The notes beneath the pieces are model-generated. The model saw only the letters and a program-made list of their open reading frames with translations. It searched no databases and was not told the DNA's origin. DNA of 64,000 bases, taken from the NCBI RefSeq assembly GCF_040807025.1, contig NC_090967.1, forward strand, positions 3,718,001-3,782,000, given 5' to 3'. A program made the translations under genes and the position numbers. The DNA is from Struthio camelus (lineage: Eukaryota; Chordata; Aves; Struthioniformes; Struthionidae). Of this stretch, positions 13,101-23,400 are shown one piece after another; position 1 is the first letter of the stretch, and every line of letters begins with the position of its first letter.

Positions 13101-16100
13101 AGGGTGTCACCAAGCTAGGGCACTACAGCTTGGAGAAGAACAGCCTGTATGTCAATGGTAAGCATCTGTAAGCAGCATCAAGATACGACTTGAGTCACTT
13201 GGAGTGGAAGAACAAGGAGTGATCTTCATCAGGGTTTGAGTGCTAACGAATTTCTACTTTGGTTTATTGGGATTCCACAGGTTTTGGCATTATGACATAA
13301 TCAATCCAGCACATTGCTGCCATTCTGGAAGGAGTGGTGTCCCTTAAATTGCACAAATTCCTGGATAATTGCATTTTGATATTCATATAAACTAAACAAG
13401 GATCTAGGCGTATTGCTTTTGTGGTGTGTGTGTATAGAGCTGATGTTAAAAAAAAAAAAAAAAATTCAACCTTTTTTTATTTAGGTTTCCACCTCACAGC
13501 TATCACCAGAAAGCCTGTCTTAACTGAAGCTCCAGCCATTTTGGGCTATAATTTCAGCTTTAGAATAATCAATGAAAATCTAACTAATTCAGACTCCCAG
13601 TCTCCAGAATACAAAGCAGCAGTGGAAAGCATCAGTAACAAGGTAAGGAGCTACAGTTCAGAAGTCACCATATCTACACCAAATGACCAGTGACTGCATA
13701 AATCTCTGCCACCTCAGAGGTGAGCACAGGTTTAATTTGTTGTAGATAGTCCAGTGCAGGTCCTCTTCAGCACCAATCCACTAACATAACAATCTGCTAA
13801 AGCCCTAGCTAGGGAAGTTCCCCCTCCCCCCCCCCAAGTGAAGCCATAATGAAGCCTCCTTCAGGTGAAACCTGAGTTGAGTCTGTTTTGCCCATGGAAT
13901 ATGGATCAAGATGACAGCTGTCAGACAGCAGACAAGTGTGCTTTAATAATAACTACTCAGATAAGATAAGGGCTGCCAAGCTGAAAGTCAGACTCCATCA
14001 CTAGAAGGCATATTTTGAAATAAAAGCCATCTCATATGAGAACCTGATTAGCAGAGAAAAATCTGTTGTTGCTCCAAAGTTAGAGGTCCTCCTGCTGCCT
14101 GAAGCATTCCACCATGAGGTCCAGAACTTACATATTTAACGTAACATTTTTATTTCAGATGAACCAACTATATCATCAGAGCAATCTGCAAGATCACTTC
14201 CTGAACTGCAGTGTCACAAGGCTAAGGTTTGTAATACAATTTGATTTTGAATTTTGTTTTCTATGCCCTATCCAAGTCATTCATAGGCTTCCTGGAGCTC
14301 ATGAGTCTGAGTATGTTCTGACTTAGTGGGGATTGACCATGGTCAGTGCTGCACAGCTAACATGGAATATGTTGGAGGGTCTCAAATACGCTTTATTAAT
14401 AAAACTTTTCCTCAGTCACAGTCAGGATTCTTGTAAGGATCTGGGGGAACTGTGGCACTCTATCAGGCCTCTTTGAATATCCCTGTAATTACTGATTGCC
14501 ATCAGCAATCTTACCAGAGGAATAAAGACCGAATGGTGATCATGCAACCTCTGCCTTCCTCCTCCCTTCCTCCAGACTTGGACTCTGCTGGGTTTTAAAA
14601 TGACTTTGGGCATATTTGTAGTGTCCTGCTTCAGTTGGGAAGGAATTTGGACAAGGGACCCTCACACAAGGCTAAAATTTTTGAAGAAAGTCCTGATCCT
14701 TCAAGCTATACATGCAGCATAATCATAACTTAAGTTTGCATGGAGAAGAGGTAGTGGCACTTCATTTGCCATACCTGGCCTAAGGAGAAGCTCCAGAGCA
14801 GTCTATTCCACATCTCTCAGTAGCACCACGTTAGATTAAAACACTCCTTAACACTGAGAATAGCAGGAGCCCCTAGGAAACTGTCCCATATGGAGGCCTC
14901 CTGATCATCAGCTAGCCCATTTGTTTCAGAGCCTCTGTTTCTCTCTCCACAGGCCTGGATCCATAGTGGTTGACTGCAAGTGTTTCTTCCAGCCAGAGCC
15001 CAGCATCAACAGGGCTGCGGTTGAAAGGGCTTTTCAGGATGGGATTTCACATGCGACTGGGCTGCGGCTGGGAAGCAGTTACCAGCTGCAAGGATTCTCA
15101 GTAGACAGTACGTAAAGCTCATAGAAGATCATGAATGTCCCATTTCTACTCAGATTAACCCACTTTGTCATAGCATGCTCAGAATTACCCACTTCCTGAT
15201 CTGTTGGGGGGGGAAGGAAACACTATGTTCCCCCACACTGAATCACTGAACTTAAGCCAGAGTTGGGCCAGTCCTTTGCCAAATTCAGTATGGCTCAGTC
15301 CAGCCAGTGGGGTTATTATATGTTAATATATTATTAACATTATTAAATATATTATTTAAGGGGTTATTATATGTTAATTAAGGCAAAGAAGTGATAACTC
15401 CTCATCAGAATTTCTAAAAGCCTGTTTCTCTCCAAGAGTTTGCTTTTTTTCCCCCCAAGATATACGTATTCCCAAAGCACTGGCCTGGGGAGTTGCTTAA
15501 GGACTGAGCTTTCAAAGGGGTATATTGGGTCTAGGGTGTCCGATCCCAGTGTGACCCATGTTCTCTTAATTTCCTAGGACCTCTCTGGATTTTTCCCAGC
15601 TGGAAGTCCACCAAGCAACACTGATCTGCATAAGAGCCTCCATGTTTCTCTTTGCTATAATTTATTTATATTTTTCCCCTCTATCTCCAGGCTTAGAACT
15701 AGCAATTGAGGCAACAACTCACAGAACACCCCTCCAATCTGAGAAAGAAAGCTTCAGATTAAACTTCAGTATCACCAACCTTCACTACTCTCCAGCACTG
15801 CAGGACACCAAGTCACAGTTGTCCAAAGTGAACAAGCAGAAGATTGAGAAGGAGGTAAAGCTAATAACAGTAGTTTAGACTGAATCCTCTTGTCCAAATT
15901 AAAGCTGTATTAGATTCATTCATTTTGCTTGTTTTGTTTCTTCTCGTCAGCTTGACGTATTCCGAACTAGCAGCCTGAAGGACTACTTTGTTGGCTGTAC
16001 TGTTGAGAGCTTTGGGTATGTCCTGCCTTATAGGCTGTTATTTCAGAGCTGGTTTTCTTTAGTCCCAACAGAACATTTAGCAGAAATGGCACTCGGAACT

Positions 16101-18826
16101 GCAGCATGGTGTTTATGCCTCAGTGACAACCTGTATTCACTCAGTAACACATAGGAGGCACCTTAATTCATTCTCAGTCAGTTTTGCCTTTACCACAGAT
16201 CATTTCTGTCCAAATAAGTTTTTTTTCCTCTCCATGCTAGCAGAGCTATTTTCAAATACAAGCAGCTCCAAAATAAAACAAATAAACTAATTATGTCACT
16301 TAACTTATTCAAACAAGTGAAGACTCAACTCAAACAGATTGGGAAAACAATCATAACTGGCCTGCCTGCTTTTTTGTGTCTTCATCTCCTTGGAGGAACA
16401 AGGAAAGCTGACTGACTTATCTCAGAAATGCCATGCCCAAGATTTAGTGGGTGGATTTCACAATGCCACGCAGCAGTTCCTTCTGTCTAGTGTAAACTGT
16501 ACAAAACTGATCCTATGCTAATAAAGCATTGCTCAGACATCCGCAAACCTGAGCCCAGTGCCTGAGTCCTCTCCTGATGCCTCTCCACTTTATCTGCTCT
16601 TCTATCTAGTTCTGCGCTAGCTTTCTCTTGTCCCATAACAGCAGCTCTGGTCTTCATCCTCCAGGCCTGTCCTTGGGAAAGCTTACACAAGTGTTGCCTC
16701 CATCTGCAAATTCACACTGCACCCCTCCTCGAGGGCTTTACAAAGGGAAGTAGTATATGAGGAGCTGAAACACTTGACGCAAGGGTTCACCAAGCTGGGC
16801 CCCAGCTACCAGCTGGACGAGCATAGTTTGGGTGTTGATGGTGAGTACTGCTGAGTTGATTCAACTTTTGTTAGTTTTGTTTTCATCACATCAAGTGTCC
16901 TGTTCCCCACCTGTCCTACCCTTTCTTTTCCAGGTTACTCTCCACTCAAAACAGCTGAGCAGGAAAGATCTGGTAAGTGCTTTTGTGGAAGCGTTCACCC
17001 CAAAGCTCCTGAATACTTGTTGAGCTACGCTAAATTAGCATAACATGCCTTGAAAAGGTGACTGGACCACTGTCAAGAGCACAAAAGTTTAGGACGCCTG
17101 GGAGACAGGCAGCAAACAGCAGGGACCAGAGCCAGCGAGCCTGGGGAAACCCAAAGTGAAGGGCAGGCAAGAGCAATGGAATTTGGGAAGCTCTAGTACC
17201 AATAAGTTTCAATAACTTCAGTATTTACAAGAGCAAACAAAAAAAACAAAAAAATGATACAAACAGCGCTGAGTACTGCCACAAGCCCAGAACTAACATT
17301 AAACAAAAACAAATCGCAAGTACTCCCAAGCACTGCTTTTCCATGCACTGGGAACACCCTCACAAGCAACTACAGCTTTTTTCCCCAACACCCTTAACGC
17401 TGTCCCCTCCCTGAAAGAGACCTAGCCAGGAGCTGAGACACCTTTGTACTCTCTGAACAGCCTCAAAACCATCCAAGGACCCTAAAGCTAACTGCAATGG
17501 TATTTAGTGTTGTGGATCCTTGCACCCTCACTCTGTTCCACCAAGGCTTCTGCACATCCCTCCCATCTTCACACTGCTGGGGCACATGTGCCTGCAGCCT
17601 CCTTTCCAGTAATTTCACCTCACCCGTGCTGTATAGCACTTTTGAACTTTGACAGGGTGAAAATTGTGTCCCATGTGCAATAGCTACAAGTCAAAAGACT
17701 GATGTGCCTTGATTTTGTTTTTTGCAGAGCTTCCATTCTGGGCAATTATCCTTATCTGCCTCTTCACACTGCTTGGTTTTATCCTCCTACTCCTGTTATG
17801 CTTCCTGGTAAGTGGCCCCTTTGCTGTCACACCTCTTGCTTTTGACTCCTGCAACACCCAGCAGTCCAAAGAGTTGCAGAAAGGGCACTCAGAGACACAC
17901 TCAGAGACCCTACAAGGAATCCAGGTGGGAGCAGTATATCACATGCAACATCAAACGCTGTGCCAAATCCTCTCTCAGTTACTGCCACCCCTTTCAAGGG
18001 CTTGTGCACAGGAGGATAGGGAAGAGTATTTAGCCCACTAAGCAGATTTTTAGGGAAGGAGGCAGTGGATCCTGAGTGAGATCTAGTCCTCTGGAGAGGG
18101 GAAAATATGAAAGTAGAGGAGATGAGGCAAACCCCGAGAGCAGAAGCAGGTTGAATTAGAGGACTTCCTACAAAACTCCTCTTAAACCTTTTCCCTGCAC
18201 AAATTTTTGCAGAATGCCCAGTTTGGAAGAAATATTTTTAAGCAACCCACAGATGACAAGAGAATTGAGAATTTTTTGTTCGGTTCTGATAGCATGCAGA
18301 CTGTAGCAGCCCTGCAGGGCCAGACCCAAGCTGTATCTCATTGGAGATGGCAGAGCAGATCTTTGTCTGGTGCATATTTGCTGGGGGAAAAGTATTTTAT
18401 TAGCACTGTTTCAGCAGTAGCTGTATTTGCTTGACACCAGATAGAACAGAATGGCTAAATCCATACAGAACATGGATTGTCTTTGGAGGTTCAAGAAGAA
18501 AAATTACAGTCAGTAAGATTAGGAGAGAAAAACCTCAGATTCAAAACCAGCAGTTGTACTATTGACTGCCTATGCAGCCTTAGGCAAGTGTCTTCTTTAC
18601 CGCTGAGTTATCCCATCTGTCAAATGGAGGGCATCTCTCCACCCAGTAAGGCGTTCTAAGACCCTCTAATGAAAAGCAAAGTGCATACTTGGTGTTTTGC
18701 AATTAATATTGTTCCCTTTTCCACCAGATTGTCTTTTGCCTAAGAAGAAAGTCAAACCTGTACCAGGTTCAACAGAGTATGTACGGGGTGTATTTCCCAC
18801 ATCTGAACACAAGAAAAGTGCATTGA
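343..18826 (+). CDS. MUC16: MUC16 (mucin-16/CA125), 3' part: 11 SEA domains, transmembrane helix, tail; 5' end outside window
   Basis: Forty-five exons with consistent GT/AG borders and intact phase run from 343 to the TGA at 18824-18826. The product is the C-terminal part of a membrane-tethered epithelial mucin: eleven SEA domains with N-F-T or N-F-S sequons, 8-9 residue linkers, a membrane-proximal peptide, one transmembrane helix and a 32-residue tail. Known MUC16 traits visible here are serial SEA domains, a Cys in exon C paired with a Cys in exon D, repeat endings like S-L-Y-V-N-G-Y-N-E, an L-P-F-W-A start to the membrane helix, and Y-x-V-Q-Q in the tail. SEA units are about 137 residues here, against 156 recalled for human, mainly because linkers are short. 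The N-terminal Ser/Thr-rich mucin domain must lie upstream of position 1. Exons in the first 5 kb are GC-rich and later ones AT-rich. Family assignment is very secure; exact exon borders are read by eye. Confidence 0.95.
1253..2417 (+). CDS. MUC16: MUC16 SEA unit 2 (first full copy of 1283-bp tandem repeat)
   Basis: Exons are 1253-1279, 1529-1671, 1786-1853 and 2245-2417. They total 411 bp, or 137 codons, so the unit is frame-neutral. The linker encodes G-Y-N-E-Q-P-V-L-P. Exon B encodes the strand-helix start with N-F-T and N-T-T sequons. Exon C ends A-A-F-R after the G-C-E motif. Exon D carries V-D-A-V-C-T-Y and ends S-L-Y-V-N-G. All introns are short (118, 249, 114 and 391 bp, counting the one before the linker). 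Confidence 0.94.
2536..3700 (+). CDS. MUC16: MUC16 SEA unit 3 (second tandem copy)
   Basis: Exons are 2536-2562, 2812-2954, 3069-3136 and 3528-3700, each exactly 1283 bp from its counterpart in unit 2. The encoded protein is identical to unit 2. The only differences noticed against copies 1 and 3 are intronic single bases (A at 2521 and T at 3412). Identity of introns as well as exons points to very recent duplication or gene conversion, not selection on the protein alone. Confidence 0.94.
3819..4983 (+). CDS. MUC16: MUC16 SEA unit 4 (third tandem copy)
   Basis: Exons are 3819-3845, 4095-4237, 4352-4419 and 4811-4983, again at exactly 1283 bp spacing. The coding sequence is the same as in units 2 and 3; one intronic difference was seen (C at 3869). 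The final donor differs: the exon ends ...AACG and the intron begins gtgact in place of gtaagc. Right after it the sequence changes to T-rich DNA with no similarity to the other copies. The open frame continues correctly into the linker exon at 5412. Confidence 0.92.
5412..6515 (+). CDS. MUC16: MUC16 SEA unit 5 (first AT-rich unit)
   Basis: Exons are 5412-5438 (linker, Y-S-E-A-Y-R-V-P), 5692-5834, 5913-5980 and 6343-6515. Exon sizes (27, 143, 68, 173) match units 2-4 exactly, and phases are the same. The protein keeps E-Q-F-T-M-N-F-T, the Cys in Y-T-G-C-K and the Cys in D-A-V-C-T-Y, but is much diverged from units 2-4. Codons end mostly in A or T, in contrast to the upstream array. The D exon acceptor is tctctag at 6336-6342. 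Confidence 0.93.
6937..8695 (+). CDS. MUC16: MUC16 SEA unit 6, with two extra cysteines
   Basis: Exons are 6937-6963 (Y-H-E-A-H-L-L-P), 7724-7863 (140 bp, one codon short), 7949-8016 and 8523-8695. The linker-B intron is 760 bp. The standard Cys pair is present (Y-T-G-C-T and D-A-V-C-T-Y). The D exon also has two additional cysteines in V-Y-C-E-L-S-R-M-T-A-S-C (codons at 8617-8619 and 8644-8646), where other units have H/Q and a Gly-Ile/Phe stretch. Reading frame and splice sites are intact. Confidence 0.92.
9306..10282 (+). CDS. MUC16: MUC16 SEA unit 7
   Basis: Exons are 9306-9332 (Y-N-E-P-Q-H-G-Q), 9597-9742 (146 bp), 9842-9909 and 10110-10282. B encodes R-N-F-T-L-N-F-T with two overlapping sequon contexts. 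C encodes S-S-I-G-P-A-Y-I-G-C. D encodes D-T-R-V-D-A-I-C-S-Y and ends S-L-Y-V-N-G. Phases fit the four-exon plan. Introns are 264, 99 and 200 bp. Confidence 0.93.
10532..11560 (+). CDS. MUC16: MUC16 SEA unit 8
   Basis: Exons are 10532-10558 (Y-N-E-P-Y-T-L-S), 10779-10927 (149 bp, two extra codons in the Ser/Thr/Pro-rich linker part), 11030-11097 and 11388-11560. Conserved elements are E-Q-F-T-L-N-F-T, F-T-G-C-K, D-T-I-C-N-Y and S-L-Y-I-N-G. All borders are GT/AG and the frame is open throughout. Confidence 0.93.
12071..13157 (+). CDS. MUC16: MUC16 SEA unit 9
   Basis: Exons are 12071-12097 (Y-N-G-P-P-E-R-A), 12277-12419, 12545-12612 and 12985-13157. B encodes R-H-F-T-L-N-F-T. C has the Cys in Y-T-G-C-R. 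D has V-D-A-V-C-S-Y and ends S-L-Y-V-N-G. This is the last unit with a separate 27-bp linker exon. The 510-bp intron before the linker and the 327-bp intron before the next SEA exon show no other coding signal. Confidence 0.93.
13485..15107 (+). CDS. MUC16: MUC16 SEA unit 10 (penultimate), with canonical G-S-I-V-V cleavage motif
   Basis: Exons are 13485-13642 (158 bp, linker and B fused into one exon), 14159-14226 and 14953-15107. The protein runs from G-Y-N-F-S-F-R-I through N-L-T-N-S-D to Y-Q-L-Q-G-F-S-V-D. Its layout matches the atypical penultimate SEA domain of mammalian MUC16 (Y-K-A-A-V near its helix, L-G-S-S-Y-Q-L near its end). The third exon opens R-P-G-S-I-V-V-D. G-S-(I/V)-V-V is the known SEA autoproteolysis consensus, with cleavage between Gly and Ser. 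The donors after the second and third exons (gtttgt, gtacgt) are weaker than average. Confidence 0.9.
15691..16840 (+). CDS. MUC16: MUC16 SEA unit 11 (membrane-proximal)
   Basis: Exons are 15691-15854 (164 bp, no separate linker exon), 15951-16015 (65 bp, one codon short) and 16665-16840 (176 bp). B encodes S-F-R-L-N-F-S-I-T-N-L, C encodes Y-F-V-G-C-T-V, and D encodes S-V-A-S-I-C-K-F and ends L-G-V-D-G. Order and spacing match the last extracellular SEA domain of MUC16. The loop that holds the G-S cleavage site in unit 10 reads A-Y-T-S-V-A-S here, so self-cleavage is not predicted from the motif. Confidence 0.92.
16934..16972 (+). CDS. MUC16: MUC16 membrane-proximal stem exon
   Basis: This 39-bp exon encodes Y-S-P-L-K-T-A-E-Q-E-R-S, joined in phase 1 on both sides. 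It replaces the linker exon after the last SEA domain and leads straight into the transmembrane exon. The Y-S-P start corresponds to the Y-S-P stem of mammalian MUC16. Acceptor ttttccag at 16926-16933; donor gtaagt at 16973. Confidence 0.88.
17728..17807 (+). CDS. MUC16: MUC16 transmembrane exon
   Basis: An 80-bp exon encodes E-L-P-F-W-A-I-I-L-I followed by an uninterrupted run of Leu, Ile, Phe, Cys and Gly, about 24 hydrophobic residues in total. The L-P-F-W-A-(I/V)-I-L-I opening is a strong match to the MUC16 membrane helix. It joins the stem exon in phase 1 and the tail exon in phase 0. Confidence 0.93.
18535..18635 (+). repeat. MIR-like SINE remnant in last MUC16 intron
   Basis: The order of short blocks, T-T-A-G-G-C-A-A-G-T-G-T-C-T-T then C-C-C-A-T-C-T-G-T-C-A-A-A-T-G-G, matches the central part of amniote MIR/CORE SINEs (gain of 'gggcaagt...cttc' and 'ccatctgtaaaatgg' motifs) in plus orientation. 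Strongly decayed, so borders are approximate. Confidence 0.6.
18728..18826 (+). CDS. MUC16: MUC16 cytoplasmic tail exon and stop
   Basis: The exon encodes 32 residues and a TGA. It begins I-V-F-C-L-R-R-K, a basic stop-transfer stretch, then L-Y-Q-V-Q-Q and M-Y-G-V-Y-F-P-H-L. Basic cluster, Y-x-V-Q-Q and a following tyrosine pair mirror the short mammalian tail, where tyrosine and basic residues contact signalling and ERM proteins (family knowledge). The preceding intron is 920 bp and contains a MIR remnant. Confidence 0.92.
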   Translation: MVFCLRRKSNLYQVQQSMYGVYFPHLNTRKVH

Positions 18827-19385
18827 CATAACAGATGAAGTCTGCTTTCACAGACCAGTTCCATCCACAGATGAAGGAAAGGTGTTTACAACTGCTAGGA
18901 AAATGTTTCTTCTTTAATAAGTTATATTTAGCCTTTTCTCTTATCTTGATGCAAGTCTGCACTATTACAACAACTACTTTCATAGTATGGGAAACTGCCA
19001 ACGCAGATTTTGGGAAAAATATTTTTTGAAGCACTGTAGTATTTTATATAAATATTACACCACCAGCAAAATGAAGACTGCCAGGAACTGCAGTTTTCAG
19101 GGCTGTTCAGTGTTAATGTCAGTTTTCTGAAAAGGGCTTAATTAAGCTAGTTTACAGATTTGCAGGACTGACTACCGTAAATTAAAAACAAGACAGATCA
19201 CTTAGACTTTACTCTTTTTCCTGGTTTCTCTAAAATATCTATTTTAAGCTGATGAAAACATTTTATATTTAATATGTCAAAAGATTATTTAAAGATACAT
19301 TGTTAACTATGAGTGTGATACAACACCCTGTCGTCTTTTAAGATCAATACCGATTTCAGATGAATAAATGTTAGATTTATTGCCA
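18827..19385 (+). other. MUC16: MUC16 3' untranslated region
   Basis: AT-rich non-coding sequence from the stop codon to just past the AATAAA at 19363-19368. The end is an estimate (10-25 bp after the hexamer). No other hexamer was noticed earlier in this stretch. Confidence 0.7.
19363..19368 (+). terminator. Poly(A) signal of MUC16
   Basis: Canonical AATAAA located 537 bp after the MUC16 stop codon, the first such hexamer seen downstream on this strand. Confidence 0.75.
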
Positions 19386-20329
19386 TGAAACGGATTCCTT
19401 TTGTTTCCGTATATCAGCACTTCATCCCCAAACAGGAAAGATTTCTGCCCTACAAAGATCTTATATTTTACTCCTTAGTGGTCTCATTGAGACCTCACTC
19501 CTACAGTGCAGGGTCTGATATCACTTATAATTACTTATTACATCAGGACCTTTTCTCTGTCCCTCTGAACCATGCCGTACTGGACAGATGTGCCCAAAAC
19601 CTCAGTGCCAGGCCTGCAGCGTGCCCTGATTTTTGGCAGAGCACACTGGGTGCTCTTGCAGAAAATTCACACTAGTGTCACAAGGAAACTGCTGGATCTT
19701 GAGCCTGTATTGCCACATGTCCCTGGGAACCAAAAATCTTTTGGAAAGTCTGTCTCCAAATACAATGCCAAAATTTTCTTGAGGAAAACACGCAGAAAGG
19801 CTCACCCCTGCTCCCTCCCTAAGAGCATTTGGGGATCTTAATGCAGCGTTTCAGCACAGGAGATGGTGCTAATCTCTAGGTAATTACTTGATATTATCAT
19901 TAGACAAACTCTCCACTCTGCTGAAAGGGAAAGCACCAGAACTAATGCAACCATGACAAGTCATTAATCCTTCCACTGCAGGCCATGTTTCCATGCAAAC
20001 TGCCTTTTTGCTTTCAAAGCAAAACTGATCAATGGCAGGTTGGCCTCATTCACCTCCCAGGTTCGGTTCCTGAGCATGGACTAGAACATCCTATTTGGAA
20101 GGATTAGAAACTTACTTGCTTGATCAAAGGTTTACAAATGCCCAATATTATGTCAGCAACATCAGCTGAAAAAGTTTTCATAGCTGCTTGCAACAGACCT
20201 CTGTTGGTTTCCATGCTGCTGAGCAAGCCCTGGCTACGACATTGATGCAGGTACAGAAATGCTTTGAATAGAAAGGACTTCTTGGCTCAGCCTTTGAGGG
20301 GAGGCTCTCAGAACCTGAATGACTGAGCA

Positions 20330-20450
20330 GGAGTAAGGAGTCTAGTGGTTAGAGCATCAGCTCCTGTCTCAGGAGCCCACCTCCTGAGGCCTACCCCAAA
20401 TCTTCCACTGACCATCCCCACTGTGCCTTAGTTTCCTTCTCTTCATCTCT
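20330..20450 (+). repeat. MIR-like tRNA-derived SINE
   Basis: Begins with a tRNA A-box-like stretch (agtctagtggttagagca, 20339-20356) and continues through a degenerate B-box region to a 'ccactgacc...ctgtgccttagtttcc' block. This order is typical of MIR in sauropsids. Lies between MUC16 and ACTL9. Confidence 0.7.
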
Positions 20451-23400
20451 CGAACTCCCCAAAGCCCACCTCCCCTTTCACTACAGAACACCATTTCGTG
20501 CCCCCCACAGCAGATGAGCAATGTTAACGGCACACTTGGGGGTGGTGCTGGACAGCTGGCACATACTGGGAGAGGAAGGTGCTATTTTGTGGAAATGTTT
20601 CCTAGAAATTTTGGGTTTGTTTGTTTTTTTAAATGCCATATTCATGGTGAGAAGAGCTGCCTCCCAGCGCAGCATGCCATACCACCCACTTCCTCACCCT
20701 CCCTTACTAAGCACTGAGATGATGGCCAGGGCCCTTGTACCCTAGGCTGTGCCCACAAGACTACCAGGAACTGAAGGAGAGGCCCAATGCATGCTACAGA
20801 GCACGGACTAGCAGCCCCCGCACTAGCACCACTGTCCTGATCAGCCCCGAGGACAAAAGGGAGGGCAGAAAATCAGCCATTTTGCAGTGAAGCTCCTGGC
20901 AGCACCCCCAGAGTTCCAGGGCTTCTCTAAACCTGGCCAGGACATGCAATGTACAACGGGCCATGCGTGCCTTGGCCAGGATTGCCACCATGGCCAGCCC
21001 CGACAGACACCAGCCCTGCCTGCTCATCTCCCCCATCCAACCCTGACAAAGTCCCACCGTGGTTTAAGAGCCAAGACTAGAGCTGAAATATTAAGAAAGG
21101 GGCACCAAGAAAGCTCAGAGAGAAGAGGATTTAGGAGCTGAGAAAGCAGCAGCACCTGCAGAAATTTGCAGGCAAAAAAGAGCCAGACTGGGTTGCACTG
21201 CAGAGACGGGTGGTATCTGCAAACCTCCTTCTGGGGCTGCCTTCCAAGAGGAAGGAGCTGTCACATACCAGTGCGCCTCTTGGCATCCCTTGCATTGTGT
21301 TGCAATGTGCCTCGTGTTATGGTTGGACACCAGCCCACATTTGCTATGGTGCTGCTGTTTCCCAGCAAGCTTGCTCAGGAGAAGGACAGGACCTGAGGGA
21401 CAGCATGGCAAGGCCAGCTCAGCTCAGCAGTGACGCAGGTGCCTGAGCCACCAGCTCACTGACCTGGCCACAGGCAAAGATTTAATCCACCAGTTGCTGA
21501 AGCCAGATGGCTTCTCTTCCTCCAGAGAGGAGGATTAGCACACCCCCAGAGACAGATATTTGACTAGGGTCAAGGCCAAGGGCAGCAGCGAGGCAAGGGC
21601 AGAGCAAGGGGACAAAGAGGCAGAAGGTGGCCCAGCTCAGCCTTGTGGACCTTTCTTGGACACCCTTACAGCAAGCCCAAGCTGCAGCTCAGCCTTCCAC
21701 TGTTGCTTTCCTCCCAGTGGGATCTTAGGCCTCCTGCTCTGTTCTCTGTCCTTACATTGCAGCTACACCAGGGCAATTCCTCTGTTTTTCTTTCCTTATA
21801 TTTGTCTCGGTGTGACTTGACCCAGCCTCTCCACTGCTGCCAGTGTGCAAATCAACTTCTGATGGTCCCTGGCCTCCTCTTTTCTCAGTACAGGGCCAGC
21901 AGGACCTCCCCAGCACTGCCCTGCTAATTGCTGCCTGATAACAGACACTTTATCAGCCTCCTTTTCAGCTCTTAACATTTTATGTTCAGCTCTGGAAACA
22001 AGCTTGAACTGCAGCAATAAAAGATACAGCTGCTTCTCATCATTCTTCTCAGCGATTGCTATTCAGTTTGGCTCTTTCAGACAGAAAAATGCTCCAGCTG
22101 CCTAGGAAAGTAATCAAAAAGCCCTTCGTTTGCATTGCATTTCTTCCCCTGTGCAGCGAGGGCACAATTCAATACACACATCCAGACACTTTGCTGTAAT
22201 CTCTGTTTTTAGCACTGACTCCAGCATCATTTCCCAACCACTAATTTCCATCCTAGTGAAGTTCTCATCTCCAGGGGTGGAACAAGCAGAGCAAGGGCCA
22301 GGCACACGGATCGCAGTAGTGGCTGACCCCAGCTTTGCTTGCTGGGCTTTATAGCTGCACAGCTAAGGGCAAATCAACCCATCCTTTCTGCTTATCCCTC
22401 TCATAGCTTTGTCACTAATTGTGCTTCATCAGCCTTTTCCCTCCTCCAAGAGAGATCTCTCAGCTTCATACAGCCTGCCAGCTGGGAGCTGTGCTGCACC
22501 TAACAAGGAATTTAATTTGCAAAATGGTTGCCTTATCCCGAACAGCAGCCTTACCTTATTGGCACCACAGCTGCTGAATGATGTCCCCCCCTCCCCCAAA
22601 TCCCTGCCAGCCTGCAAGAAGCAAATCTAAACTTCCCCTAGAGCCACTGCTGGGGCCTTGCAGCTCCCCTTCTGTTCTTCTCTGATAAAAGCACCAGTGT
22701 TAGGGACAGCAGGAGACAGGAATTTCAACATTTTGGAATATACTTTGTCCAATACACCAGTAAAGAAGGACCATTAAGCAACTACAGCTTCCCCCTCCCT
22801 CTACGATCATAAAGGGACATTTCTGTCAGCTCTCGTGCCCACAGCACAGAGCAGCCCCTGCCACACCACTGCAGGCCTTTCTCCAAGCTCTGCTGTGAGC
22901 CAGGTCCACCTAGGGCTCTGGATGGACTCTGCAAATAGCCAGGCACCAGCTACACAGCCCACAGAGGCCTTGCTGCACCCAGCCACCTGTAAGCCCTTCA
23001 AACAGCCGGCTCATGGAAACTTTCCTGCATTCAGTCACCGCAGTTCAGTGATTCCCTTCCAAGGGCAGCAGTAAATAACCCCAGGCTAAGGGCACAGCCT
23101 GTGCAGTGCCAGTTAGTCTTTCACAAGCAGTCAAAAGGCTGTTGTAGGTGGCAATCTAGGCAGCTTTTGAAAGGCATTAGGCAGGATTTTACAAGAGTAC
23201 TTCAGGAAATAGGAGCTATAGTTTTCCTTGGGTGTGCATAAGCACAGCCACAAAGGAGCTGCTCCAGCACCAGGTCAGGGTTTCCCCCAGGTGCTGGCTT
23301 GCAGCCAAATAGCATTAGCACAAACAAAAAACCCCAAAGCAGACCAAGAAAATCCCCAGGACACATGAGCTGGTATAAACTGGAGCTAGGTAACACTGTT

